A DNA stretch of 64,000 bases from Zea mays. Taxonomy: Eukaryota > Streptophyta > Magnoliopsida > Poales > Poaceae. The translations under genes and the position numbers were made by a program. Location: contig NC_050101.1 of NCBI RefSeq assembly GCF_902167145.1, positions 179,114,428 through 179,178,427 on the forward strand, written 5' to 3'. The notes below the pieces were generated by a model that did not search any database, was not told where the DNA came from, and saw only the letters and a program-made list of their open reading frames with translations. How positions within the stretch are numbered: the stretch's first letter is position 1; the number at the start of each line of letters is the position of its first letter. This document shows positions 33,996 to 46,000 of the stretch, piece by piece.

Positions 33996-34821
33996 GTGGT
34001 AGTGAGAAAGGGTGCTTTAGGATTGATTTGGTGGACATAGATCACGAGAGGATCCATGGAAAGGAATCCGCTTACTATCTAATTTTGAATAGCAAGGGGA
34101 TTACTCCTTCATAGATATCAATGGATCCCTATCCACCAAATCAGCCATTATGGGATGGGGATGGCCCCTGCCTACCTATTTCTGCTTATGGGATTACTCG
34201 CAACCGCTCGCTCCAAAATGGAACGGCCTCCCCTCCCCTTTCGGAAGCAAAGCAACGGATCCTCCCGCTTTGTTCTGTCTGTGTAGTAGCAGCAGAAGAA
34301 GAAGAAGACGACGACGGAATGGAAACGGAGGAGACCTAACTGCCACCTCGCAGATCGAAGGAGCCCCCGGCCGCAGCTGCCTTTGGTAGTTGGCCGCGCG
34401 ACCACCTCCAGCCGACACGACCGCCCACAGCCTTGGTTGTTGGCAGCGTAAACGAAGGAATGTCGCCCAACCGGCTTAGGCTTGACACTGCATTTGGAAT
34501 TAGAGATTCTGAATTGGGTGCCCAGGACCGAGATGGGATGAACAAGTGGCGGAAACGAAGCGCCATGAAAGACAAGTCGAGCGGTGCGGTTCGGTGGTGA
34601 CGTCGACCTCACCTTCGATGTGGGTCCCTCCCCTCAGTCCCCCTCTTCTTTATTTCCTTGTTTCATTTTGATTGAAATTGAGGTCACCACCTTGCCGTTC
34701 TGTTGTTGCTATTAGGGCTTCAACGGTTCCCAACACTAAATTTTACTTTTTCACCGTCCCTCATCCCCTAAAGTATAGCTCCTATAACGATTTCCTCTAC
34801 ATCTATCATCTATACATAATA
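33996..34821. other. intergenic, possible small MITE
   Basis: At about 34024-34146 GATTTGGTGGACATAG and its near-complement CTATCCACCAAATC flank roughly 120 bases that include two GGATCC-type sites, suggesting a small inverted-repeat element. A 146-residue minus-strand frame (34172-34612) is unrecognised and contains a GAAGAAGAAGA run; not called. Confidence 0.35.
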
Positions 34822-35026
34822 CTCCCTCCGTCTCAAAAAGTTTGTCGTTTGACTTTTTTTAGACCATGTTTGAGCGTTTTGTCTTATTCAAAATATTTGT
34901 GAAAATATAGAAAGTTTTAGTTTATAGTTAAAGTAAATGGTATGACAAACTAAATTAAATGAAAATAAATAATAATTATGATTTTTTAATAAAAGGAACG
35001 ACATTTTTTTATGGGGAGAGAGGTAG
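34822..35026. mobile_element. Stowaway-like MITE (Tc1/mariner type)
   Basis: The 205-bp element lies between TA dinucleotides. It starts CTCCCTCCGTCTC, with complement end CTACCTCTCTCCCC. AT-rich interior. The start is the signature of grass Stowaway elements. Confidence 0.7.
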
Positions 35027-35403
35027 TACACCATATTACTAGCATGTACTGGCGCTTACTTGCATGCGTCGCGCAGCTGTCTTTTTCTGTGCCGAGGCAG
35101 CCTTGCATGCGTTTTCTTCGACCTCGTGGGGCTTACCCCCCTTTTCCCCCTTCGATGCTTGCTTTTAATCAAATCAAATCATGGCGCTTTACTCTCTTCT
35201 CTTGTATTCTCTTCCATGTGTGCAATTCGAAATCACATCCCGCCCATTATAAATTTCTCTTGTATTATCTTCCATGCGTTTTTTTCCCATTACAAATCAC
35301 ATCCCTGCAACTGCAATGCTCATCGTCGAGTCCATCTGGGTCTCCGCAGCAGCTGCTACTCCACGAGGTTCAAGAGTAGGTCTCCCATAGACAGCCTATC
35401 AAC
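35027..35403. other. intergenic, nothing recognised
   Basis: Short frames only; a duplicated TCTTGTATT(C/A)TCTTCCATG phrase occurs at about 35201 and 35258. Confidence 0.45.
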
Positions 35404-35411
35404 GCTATGCC

Positions 35412-36105
35412 TAGAGATGGCAACGGGTACAAACCCGCCGGGTTTTGCTATCCCAAACTCGTACCCGTGAAAAATATTTACACCCATTAAAAAACTCATA
35501 CCCATGACGGGTTTGAAATTTTGCCCAAACCCGTACCCATCGGGTTTGCGGGTACCCACGGGTTACCCGCGGGTTTTTATCTCCAATATGCTTATTCTTT
35601 TTATAATCAATAAGTATCGTAATGATTAATGAGATCGTGGTCCAAAATTTATGTAATGAACGAGTTCATGATTTGGTATAAAAAATATTTGTAGAGAGAA
35701 TTAAATACAAATAATTAGTTGTATAATCAAGTTACCTTGCACTAAGTTATACATCCACCACATATATAACACTAGTAATAACTATAATAGCAAGCAAGCA
35801 ACACTATCACCAACTACTTATACATTCACTATTTGATAAAAATTAGGAAGTAAATAAGTAGATAACAAGTTTGTTGTTCGTTTATAAAATAAAATGACAA
35901 TGTGCACTAAGTTTGGTCGGGTTTAAAAAAACCCACGGGTTCACGGGTTTGGGTACTATAGGAACAAACCCGTACCCATAAACCCGTCGGGTATACATTT
36001 ATACCCATTAATAAACCCATGGGTATGAAAATTGACCCAAACCCGTACCCTAATGGGGTAAAAACCCATCGGGTTTCGGGTTTCGGGTACCCATTGCCAT
36101 CTCTA
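35412..36105. mobile_element. non-autonomous hAT element, 694 bp
   Basis: The ends are TAGAGATGGCAACGGG and (complement) TAGAGATGGCAATGGG. The 8-bp duplication GCTATGCC flanks both sides (35404-35411, 36106-36113). Both subterminal regions are rich in the motif ACCCGTACCC/GGGTACGGGT, a likely transposase-binding cluster. No transposase frame. Confidence 0.93.
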
Positions 36106-36113
36106 GCTATGCC

Positions 36114-37539
36114 TATCAACGCTATGTACGTCCAGCGATGAGCGCCAGGGGCGAACAGGTGGGCCACGATACACCCTAAATCGTCCACCAAGACTCTCCT
36201 CAACCTCGACCTACCGTTTCTTCAATCTTCAGCTGTGCAACGCGCGTCCGATGCCCTTGTGGCTGTGCCCCTTGTCGCGTAGCGCTTACAGAGCTCACCC
36301 TAGCGCCTGCCATCACACACCGTCGCCTGAACGCCTCATGGTTAGCTGGGCAGCGCTTTCCTCTGGCCCTCCACTCAACAGCGATTCAGCCTCTGGTATC
36401 CCTAATTTCTAAGATTTGTATTGTGTTTTGTAAATCCTATGCTAGTGTTAAGGGAGGGTTATGTCTATTTTATAATGTTTAAAATTTTATTGTGACACAC
36501 CCTATACTGAAAACCTAGATCCGCCACTGCACAGCGCTCGGCAAATTTTCCTAACCACTCGGCAGTTATCTGGCCTCTGAGATGAGCAACATTATATTTG
36601 CTAGTCGCCGACCACACCACCATCCGCTCCACTTTCCTTCCCGATTCCCCATCTCTCCTCCCTTTCTCTTCTAATCCAATCCAATCCAATCCAATCCCCA
36701 GATCTACCATCTACAGCTTAAAGACTTGAATTACCTGATAATGATGAACCAAGTTGAAGACTACAAAGCGTAGAAATAGGTGACGGACTGACCGATCACC
36801 TGCCAAGTCTCAAGACTCATCGTGCATGGTCAGTCGTAGCCAGTCAAAAGGACGTTGATTTCTTTTACTGAAAAGCCCCTTGTAATTTCATTATTTCCAT
36901 CAAATTTGTGTGGTGCTGTGACGAACTTTATCATGGGTCTGTTGAGTTTTTTTTATGAGATTTCTGAATAATCTACCTGTCTGGTTACCACGAGAATTGC
37001 GTGCAAAATAAGATAAAGATGACAGTAGGGTTTTGGAAAAGCGAAATCGATTTTCTACTATCACGATGACTCTATAGATTTTGTATTCACATTTAAGAGA
37101 TTTTCATACACGTGGCTAGAAGCGCTGCTATAATCTGGCTAGAATACGGAACAAACACTTGATTAAGTAGGCAACTAGGACTTGCAGTCGTTAATGCCAG
37201 GGAAAACTGGGATATCGTGAATGCGTGGAAAATTACGATAACGATGGCAAATACTGTTTTGAACCCTAAATTTACAAAAGTGAGAGTAATGTAGATTCAA
37301 TTTATTTATTTTTTGAAGTAAATGTTACTGTAGGGGGGTCCTACAGTATTTTATTGCTTATTGCTTTTAAGGAAACCAGAGCAATTTATGAGCGGATCAT
37401 ATATATAATCATACAAAATACTATTTTATTTTGTTTGCACTATTTTATTCTATCTTGTACGGCAAACTATATTGTTTGCAGAATAAAGTTTAAAATAAAG
37501 AACATAATGAGTAATGCTAAAGGAGATAGCATGGGAGTG
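36114..37539. other. intergenic, nothing recognised
   Basis: Only short frames. A (TCCAA)n run at about 36668-36697. No domain or splice pattern seen. Confidence 0.45.
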
Positions 37540-40040
37540 TGTCACACCCGGATTTAAGGGGTAAAGCCGAGTGCGTCTCATATGTGCGCCAAAGAAGAAC
37601 GACACATATAATGACCAAGTGTATAGAGATAAATGTCACAAATATTATTACATAGCGGAAGTATCTTATAAAAATAAATGATAACAATAAAACGAACTAA
37701 TAATTATTCCTTGGCGCCATCAAGCTGACTTAGAGACGCCACCTAGATAAGTTCATACTCCTCGTTGTAGACCTCCTCCTGGGCTAACTGCTCTTCACCT
37801 ATGGGGGATTTATATATCGCAAGGGTGAGATCACACAAGATCATAGCTCAACAAGTTGTGGAGAATAATGTGCATGAACTCACCAAAGGTGGGAGCTCAT
37901 GTGTAGTGTAAGGCTGATCAACAAATAAGGGTTAAAGTTGAGCATTGCTTTTAATAAGTTGGTCAAATTTTATTAGCACTTACTAAATGTAAGTATATAC
38001 CAAACCAAAGTAATAATCTATCAAAATTAATAATAAAACAACAATGCGACGCAAATGACAAATTGAGTTTAATTTTTCATAAGTTAATCATTCAAGAATC
38101 CTGAGCTGCTCATGACCGCGAGCATGACTAGTATACCAGTTTTACACTCTGCAGAGGTTGTACCCTTTACCCACAAGTCATGTTACCCATCTGCCACGGG
38201 GTTATACGGGCCCCATACACCTCTACGAAGGAAGTGAGACAGGGTAACGCTACGAGGCCTTTACAAAAGTTCCATTAGCTTTAGAAAACCCGCTACAGTC
38301 TAGGGAGCGCAATGTAGGAATCCCCCGTCTGAAAAGCCATCGCAGCAAAATCAACCCGATAACCTCCCTACACCGACAACTCCCCTACTGCCCTTGCCCC
38401 TTTCGGGTAAGGTAGACCTCCACTAGCTTTCCTAATTAGTCGGCCAAGGGCGTCCCATTCCACCCTTGTGGTGGCACGTTTATCTCAAGTTAAGCTTCAT
38501 GTTCTAATTAACACAATAGTCTTATCAAGAACATAATAGAACAACAATAATAAAGTATGACCATGAGTAATAATTACCTTAATACTCAAACCACATATAG
38601 CAATAGTAGAGATTACCCAAAAGTTCAGGGGTAAATAAGGTGTAAAGATGACCAAACTAGGATGACCTATTGGGTCCCATCAAAATTAATTCTAAGCATG
38701 CAAAAATTATTATAGAGAACATTATTGGATAAATAAAAGTGGTGAAGGGCACAACTTGCCTTCAACGAGCTCCTGCTCAGTATTTTTCACATGTTGGGTA
38801 TCGAGGTCCTCGGTCACTTGCTCGTCTACTCGAAGCAATACAAACAAACATAGTACAGGAGAAATTAACATCACACCAAACATGAGAACATACTACATAA
38901 TAATATTCTACGCATCGTAACGAGATCGTAGGTTCGAGAATCATTAAATTCTGAGTTATGGTTAAAGAGTTATGATTTTCCAAAATTTCAAGTGTTTGAT
39001 ATGGAATAAACTAAGTGGACAATTCTAATCTATATTTCATGATAAAACAGAGTTACCAGGTGATAAACAATATTAATACAAAATTAATTCAACTGGAACG
39101 GAATAAAAAGGAATTAAAATGTGTTACTTATGAATTAAAAAATTTGTGGAATTAACTTTACACTAGAAATCATTTTTAGAATTAATTTTATTAATACACC
39201 AATTCAGTGGACCGCGGGTACTATTTTAAAGAAGTTCAGGATCAATTTCATAAAATTCTGGGCCTAATTGAAAGGTTCTGCGTATAAGGGTGGACTGCGA
39301 ACACTAGGGGCTCTTATGCAAAATCTACGACCCGATGTGGTATCCTTTTATTCTGACCGATGGATCAGAGATAAGCGTCCCAGATAAGATCTCCCGGTTA
39401 CTGAACCAGTACCCGCTCTTGACCCTCGGATCCGAAACCAGTGCTCGAGATCCGACCACGCCAGAGCCCAATTATAGCCCTCAGATGTAAAGTGTTGAAA
39501 GGACACGCCCCCTGTTTACTCTCCGTCGTTAGATCGGTAATAAAGGGTTCAGATTAAACCTTTACGATCAACGTTCAGCCACACGATCCCGGACACATGG
39601 CTCAATCTAATTTAGCGAAAAGGGTATGCGCCTATCTAATATGGACTGTCTGTGGTCAGATCGACGACCCCGGACCTGGTTTTCCCCCTTCCCTCGAGCT
39701 CGGCACAGCGACGACATTGCGGCTGCGCCTCACCGGAGGCGGTCATCCGGCGGCCCGAGCCCTAGAACTATGGTCTGTCTAGCGCAGCGCGAACGGGGAA
39801 ACAAGGCGAGCTGAGCTGGGTATCCCGTACCGTGGATCGCCGCTTGGTTGATGATGGCCACGACAACACGCAGTTTCGGCGGAAATCACTTCTCCGGTGA
39901 GAAATTCCGCAGGCACAACGGACCCCTTATCCCCACCGATGTCGCGGATACTTCCGACGCACCCTGGTGAAGCTCCCCCACGCTTCGCAACCGGCCGGAG
40001 TGGCGGTAGGGCACGGTCTGAAGCTGGGCACGCGGTGACA
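37540..40040 (+). repeat. gypsy LTR (Tekay/Prem-like?), probably solo or truncated
   Basis: It starts TGTCACACCCGGATTT, a typical start of Tekay/Del-group maize LTRs, and the last plausible end is CGCGGTGACA at 40040, giving about 2.5 kb. The flanks GAGTG and CAGCG do not form a clean duplication, so the right border is tentative. It interrupts the gene fragment at 40041-41346. No coding sequence. Confidence 0.55.
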
Positions 40041-41346
40041 CAGCGCCGAGCGACGATGGAGTTAGCCACGTTCATTATATCCAGTGCTTCTGTCATGACC
40101 GGATCGGCTAGGGGGTTGTATGGCTCGGGCAGCGGTGACAATTCAGCTGTAGTAAGCAAACTGTTAGTTCGAAGCCAGAAAATAGGAGCCGAAGCTAAAA
40201 TTCAAAAACAATACCTATGCGCCTTTCGCGTTCAGCAACTTCTTCGGCTCGCCTAGCTTATTTTCGGGCTTCATGGGTTTCCTTTTCATTTTTCTTTATA
40301 ATTTCGTTGGCCAATTCCCGGCTACCGTTCACCCATACATCAGAATAAAATTTTCCGCCCACTAAAGTAGCTTCAGTCGAAGGGTCTTTTGTGTCGTCTG
40401 TGGAGAAGGCGGCCTCAGTCTGGGCAACATTTGTAATGTGGTCGCAACCAGCCTTCTCCAGAATTGTCGCAATACCTCGAGCACCAGAAAAAGCACAAAT
40501 ATCCCCGCGATGGTTCAAGATTTCTTCAAAAGCTTTGGCTTCCCCGCTTATCCAATCAATAACGCCCTCGGGGTCGCCTCGAATGAAGTTTTCTTCGGGA
40601 GAATAGGCACCTACTTTTGCAAAGCTGCTTTTCATTTTTTCCCCGCAATCCAAGGACTTCTCCAAGCACCTTTCCTTGGATTCGCGAAGCTCCTCAACAT
40701 TTTTCTCTAACCTAGTTTTTGACCATTCACTAATTTCTTGACTAGCTTTTGCAAGTGCAAAATTCTCATTAGCTTCGGTGAGCCTTTTCTGAAGGTCTTT
40801 AACCTCGGCTTTATGAGCTTCGGCTTGAGCATTGGATTTCGCTTCATCTTCCTTCACTTTACTCACCAATGAAAGTAGAATTCTGTCCTTCTCCAAGGCT
40901 TCATTTCTCAGCTTGATGACTTCTGATCGAAGGTTGCCGAGAGCTATCGTGAAGCTTTCATCCTCTGCATTCTTTTGCGCCCTCAGGGCGTTGCTGAGAA
41001 TTAAGCCCTGCACAAAAGAAGAATAAAACGTTAGCACAAGAATAAAAGACTTTATTTCCAGGTTCATAGACTTTAAGTTCACAACTTCTGTACCTTCAGA
41101 CTGTTCTATGCAAGGTTGTCCGCAAGATCATCCTTCGACGTGGCAGAGAGGCCAGCTTATAGCTTCGGAAATCCCAAACTTTTGGCCATATGTGGCAGAC
41201 GGATATCTCTTTGTTGTCCGGGAGGCAGTAAAGGAAATCATCTTCGTCTGTGCCATTGAACACTACGGCCCCCTTCGGGTATTTCAGTTCTCGGGCGTAG
41301 TGTTTGGCCTCCATAACCTCTTCTTCAGATAACCTTTTTCCCGAAG
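40041..41346 (-). pseudogene. spliced coiled-coil gene fragment from a retroelement, cut by two LTRs
   Basis: Read on the minus strand from the Huck-B border: exon 41346-41094 (G-K-R-L-S-E-E-E-V, then E-D-D-F-L-Y-C-L-P-D), a GT-AG intron of 86 bases (41093-41008), and a second exon from 41007. The second exon has about 110 residues of heptad-like coiled coil, then a globular part with R-G-D-P-E-G-V-I-D-W-I and F-S-G-A-R-G-I-A. It meets TAA at 40258-40260, probably a mutated codon, since the frame stays open to a likely donor near 40216. A further exon (about 40148-40041: P-L-P-E-P-Y-N-P) ends at the LTR. I know this protein type from maize retroelement annotations, apparently the C-terminal half of Transposase_28-type genes. 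The N-terminal half is lost to Huck-B. Confidence 0.7.
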
Positions 41347-42959
41347 TGTCGGGGACCATAATTAGGGGTACCCTCAAGACTCCTAATCTCAGCTGGTAAC
41401 CCCCATCAGCACAAAAGCTGCAAAGGCCTGATGGGTGCGATTAAGTCAAGGATCGGTCCACTCAAGGGACATGATCTAGCCTCGCCCGAGCCCAGCCTCG
41501 AGCAAGGGCAGCCGACCCCGGAGGATTCACGTCTCGCCCGAGGACCCCCTCAAGCAACGGACACACCTTCGGCTCGCCCGAGGCCCAGTCTTCGCCAAGA
41601 AGCAATCTTAGCCAAGTCGCCACGCCGACCGACCGTATCGCAGGAGCATATAATGCAACGGTGGCCTGACACCTTATCCTGACGCGCGCACTTCAGTCGA
41701 CAGAGCCGAAGTGACCGCAGTCACTTCGCCGCTCCACTGACCGGCCTGACAAGAGGACAGCGCCGCCTGCGCCGCTCCGATTGTTGTGCCACTCGACAGA
41801 GTGAGGCTAACAGCAGCCATGTCCGGCCTCAGGCGCCATAGGAAACTCCGCATCGCCCGACCCCAGGGCTCGGACTCGGGCTCAGCCCCGAAAGACGACG
41901 AACTTCGCATCGCCCGACCCCAGGGCTCGGACTCGGGCTTAGCCCCGGAAGACAACGAACTACGCATCGCCCGACCCCAGGGCTCGGACTCGGGCTCAGC
42001 CCCGGAAGACGACGAACTCCGCTTCGCCCGACCCCAGGGCTCGAACTCGGGCTTAGCCCCGGAAGACGACGAACTCCGCATCGCCCGACCCCAGGGCTCG
42101 GACTCGGGCTCAGCCCCGGAAGACAACGAACTCCGCATCGCCCGACCCCAGGGCTCGGACTCAACCCTGGCCTCAGCCGACGGTCTCCGCCTCGCCCGGC
42201 CCAGGGGCTCGGACTCGACCTCGGCCTCAAAAGACAGACTCGACCTCGACCTCGGAGGAGCCTCCACCTCGCCCAAACCAGGGCTCGGACCAACCACGTC
42301 ATAGGAGGCGCCATCATTACCCTACCCCAAGCCAACTCAGGCTACGGGGAACAAGACCGACGTCCCATCTAGCTCGCCCTGGTAAACAAGTAATGATGGC
42401 GCCCCGCATGCTCCATGACGACGGCGGCTCTCAGCCCCCTTACGGAAGCAAGGAGACGTAAGAAAGGACTCGACAGCCCCGACAGCTGTCCTTCTGCCAG
42501 GCTCCAGCGCTCCTCCGACGGCCACGACACCACACGAACCGGGTGCCAAAACCTCTCCGGCTGCCACGATGGCATGTACTTAGGGCACTAGCTCCTCTCT
42601 GCTAGACACGTTAGCACACTGCTACATCTCCCAATTGTACACCTGGACCCCCTCCTTACGCCTATAAAAGGAAGGTCCAGGGCCCTCTTACAAAGGGTTG
42701 GCCGCGCGGGGAAGGACGGGACGGCACGCGCTTAGGCCTCTCGCTCCCTCCCTCGCGGACGCTTGTAACCCCCTACTGCAAGCGCTCCCGACCTGGGCGT
42801 GGGACAAACACGAAGGCCGTGGGTTTCCCCTTTTACGCCTGTCTCCCTCCGGCTTCTTCCCCCCTTCGCGCTCCGTCTCACGCCGACCCATCTGGGCTGG
42901 GGCACGCGGCGACAATTTACTCGTCGGTCCAGGGACCCCCCGGGGTTGAAACGCCGACA
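41347..42959 (+). repeat. Huck-B 5' LTR
   Basis: The LTR is 1,613 bp, TGTCGGGGACC...CGCCGACA. TATAAAA is at 42663-42669. A tandem array of about six 57-bp units lies at 41845-42190 in U3, corresponding to the arrays in A and C. The repeated peptide frames through it on both strands are not genes. Confidence 0.93.
42663..42669 (+). promoter_or_regulatory. TATA box of the Huck-B 5' LTR
   Basis: TATAAAA in CGCCTATAAAAGGAAGG, at the same relative position as in the A and C LTRs. Confidence 0.7.
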
Positions 42960-42961
42960 GT

Positions 42962-42979
42962 TGGCGCGCCAGGTAGGGG
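42962..42979 (+). other. Huck-B primer-binding site
   Basis: TGGCGCGCCAGGTAGGGG begins two bases after the LTR end and is identical to that of Huck-A. Confidence 0.8.
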
Positions 42980-43019
42980 CCTGCTGCGTGTTGACGAACA
43001 GCTTCCTGTCAAGCTCCAG

Positions 43020-46000
43020 ATGGGTAGTCTCCAGCAACCTTTCCAGCCTGGGACGGTGCTCCGTTTCGGGAGTCTTGAGTTCATGTCCCTCGACGGTAGC
43101 TACGACATGATACTCCTTCCCCCGCCGCGCGACAGCGACAATGGCGGCCAACAACCCGCCCGCCGGCGACGGAATCGACGACGTCTTCCCCATGTGGCGG
43201 AAGAACGACTTTCGGGTTTATCTCGTCGCCTCCCCCGCCGACGGTGGAGGAGGCGGGGCAACCAAGGCCAAGCAGGAGGCGGCACCTCGTCGGCTGTCGA
43301 GCGAGTCGACGGCGCCGGCGCCCCAACGGGGGACACGTCGGGCATCGACTTCGCGTTTGAGACGATGACGAGCGTCGTCTCCCCGCAACACGCCAACTCC
43401 AAGCAAACGGACGACGCCGGCACGCTCGCAAAAGACTTGCTGGGCGTCACCCTCGTACCTGAGACGACGGTGCAGTCCGCCCCTGACGCGACTTCGTCAC
43501 CGCCCGTCGACCAAGAGGTACCGACCGATTCCCATCTCGTGCCTTTTGGATTCAGCCTCGACCCACCAAGCGACTTCGCTTCGGTGGACGCTTTCATAGA
43601 GGCGAGTCCAAACCCCCTGGGGTATCGTATGCGGTCACCTTGGGACCGGCTGACGGCCGTCTCGACCTACGAGCCCGACTTTTCTTGGGATTTCTCTGGA
43701 CTTGGTAACCCCAGTGCCATGCGGGACTTTATGACCGCATGCGACTACTGCCTTTCCGACTGTTCCGACGGTAGCCGCAGCCTCGGCGACGAGGACTGCG
43801 GCCCAAGTCGTGAATGTTTCCACGTCGATCTAGGGGGTCCCGGCGAAGGCAACCATCTTGGTATGCCGGAAAACGGTGATCCCCCTAGGCCTGCGCCTCG
43901 CATTGACATCCTTCGGGAGCTAGCTGTGGTCCCCGTCCCGACGGGGGGTCATGACCCACAGCACGAGCAAATCCGCGAGATGCAGGCCAGGCTCGACGAG
44001 GGAGCAGGAACACTTGAGCCGTTCCGCCGGGACATCAGGCAGGAATGGGCAGGCCAACCTCCGGCCGGAGAAGCGCGTCATCTACCCCAGAGCACCCAGC
44101 ACCGCATCGCCGACGATGCTAGGGCAAGGCCACCACCGGCCTCCAGTGGGGTCGGCCAGAACCTGGCTGCAGCGGCAATACTTCTCCGCGTGATGCCGGA
44201 GCCATCTACCACCGAGGGGCGGCGTATCCAGGGAGAACTCAAGAATCTCCTGGAAGATGCCGCGGTCCGACGGGCCGAAAGCTCTGCCTCCCGAAGGCAG
44301 GGGTACCCCTCGGAACATCGCGCCGCGACTTCCCGATTCATGCGGGAAGCCTCGGTCCACACCGGGCGCACGCGCAACACAGCGCATGCGGCTCCGGGTC
44401 GCCTCGGCAACGAACACCCTCACCGCAACCGTCGAATCCACCTCGACGAGAGGGTGCGCCGAGGCTACCACCCCAGGCGTGGGGGACGCTACGACAGCAG
44501 GGAAGGTCGGAGTCCCTCGCCCGAATCACCCGGTCCGCAGGCTTTCAGCCGGGCCATACGACGGGCGCCGTTCCCGACCCGGTTCCGAACCCCGACTACT
44601 ATCACAAAGTACTCGGGGGAGACAAGACCGGAACTGTGGCTCGCGGACTACCGGCTGGCCTGCCACCTGGGTGGAGCGGACGATGACAACCTCATCATCC
44701 GCAATCTCCCCCTGTTCCTCTCCGACACCGCTCGAGCCTGGCTGGAGCACCTGCCTCCGGGGCAGATCTCCAACTGGGACGACCTGGTCCAAGCCTTCGC
44801 CGGCAACTTCCAGGGCACGTACGTGCGCCCTGCAAACTCCTGGGATCTCCGAAGCTGCCGCCAGCAGCCGGGAGAGTCTCTCCGGGACTACATCCGACGA
44901 TTCTCGAAGCAGCGCACCGAGCTGCCCAACGTCACCGACTCGGATGTCAACGGCTCGTTCCTCGCCGGCACCACCTGCCACGACCTGGTGAGCAAGCTGG
45001 GCCGCAAGACCCCCACCAGGGCCAGCGAGCTGATGGACATCGCCACCAAGTTCGCCTCTAGCCAAGAGGCGGTTGAGGCCATCTTCCGGAAGGATAAGCA
45101 GCCCCAAGGCCGCCCACCGGAAGATGTCCTCGAGGCGTCAACTCAGCGCGGCACCAAGAAGAAAGGCAAGAAGAAGTCGCAAGCGAAACGCGACGCCGCC
45201 GACGCGGACCTTGTCACCGCCGCCGAGTACAAGAACCCTCGGAAACCTCCCGGAGGTGTCAATCTCTTCGACAAGATGCTCAAGGAGCCGTGCCCCTATC
45301 ATCAGGGGCCCGTCAAGCACACCCTTGAGGAGTGCGCCATGCTTCGGCGCCACTTTCACAAGGTCGGGCCACCTGCGGAAGGTGGCAGGGCCCGCGACGA
45401 CGATAAGGAGGATCACAAAGCAGGAGAGTTCCCCGAGGTCCACGACTGCTTCATGATCTACGGTGGGCAAGTGGCGAACCCCTCGGCTCGGCACCGCAAG
45501 CAAGAGCGTCGGGAGGTCTGCTCGGTAAAGGTGGCGGCGCCAGTCTACCTAGACAGGTCCGACAAGCCCATCACCTTCGACCAGGGCGACCATCCCGACC
45601 GCGTGCCGAGCCCCGGGAAATACCCACTCGTTGTCGACCCCGTCATCGGCAACGTCAGGCTCACCAAGGTCCTCATGGACGGAGGCAGCAGCCTCAACAT
45701 CATCTACGCCGAGACCCTCGGGCTCCTGCGTGTCGATCTGTCCTCGGTCCGGGTAGGCACCGCGCCTTTCCATGGGATCATCCCCGGGAAGCGCGTCCAG
45801 CCCCTCGGGCAACTCGATCTACCCGTCTGCTTTGGGACACCCTCCAACTTCCGAAGGGAAACCCTCACGTTCGAGGTGGTCGGGTTCCGAGGAACCTACC
45901 ACGCGGTGTTGGGGAGGCCATGTTACGCCAAGTTCATGGCCGTCCCCAACTACACCTACCTCAAGCTCAAGATGTCGGGCCCCAACGGGGTCATCACCGT

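Noticed and set aside
34172..34612. 146-residue minus-strand frame
   Set aside because: Unrecognised, passes through a GAA/GAC microsatellite, no splice or promoter context.
37540..40040. Complete solo LTR with target duplication
   Set aside because: Flanks GAGTG and CAGCG match at only three of five positions and the right end is uncertain, so it is listed as a probable or truncated LTR only.
41786..42304. Long repetitive open frames in Huck LTR arrays (also 53507-54125, 1115-1432, 13284-13601)
   Set aside because: They arise from tandem 56-57-bp units with few stops, exist on both strands and change with unit number; no domain.
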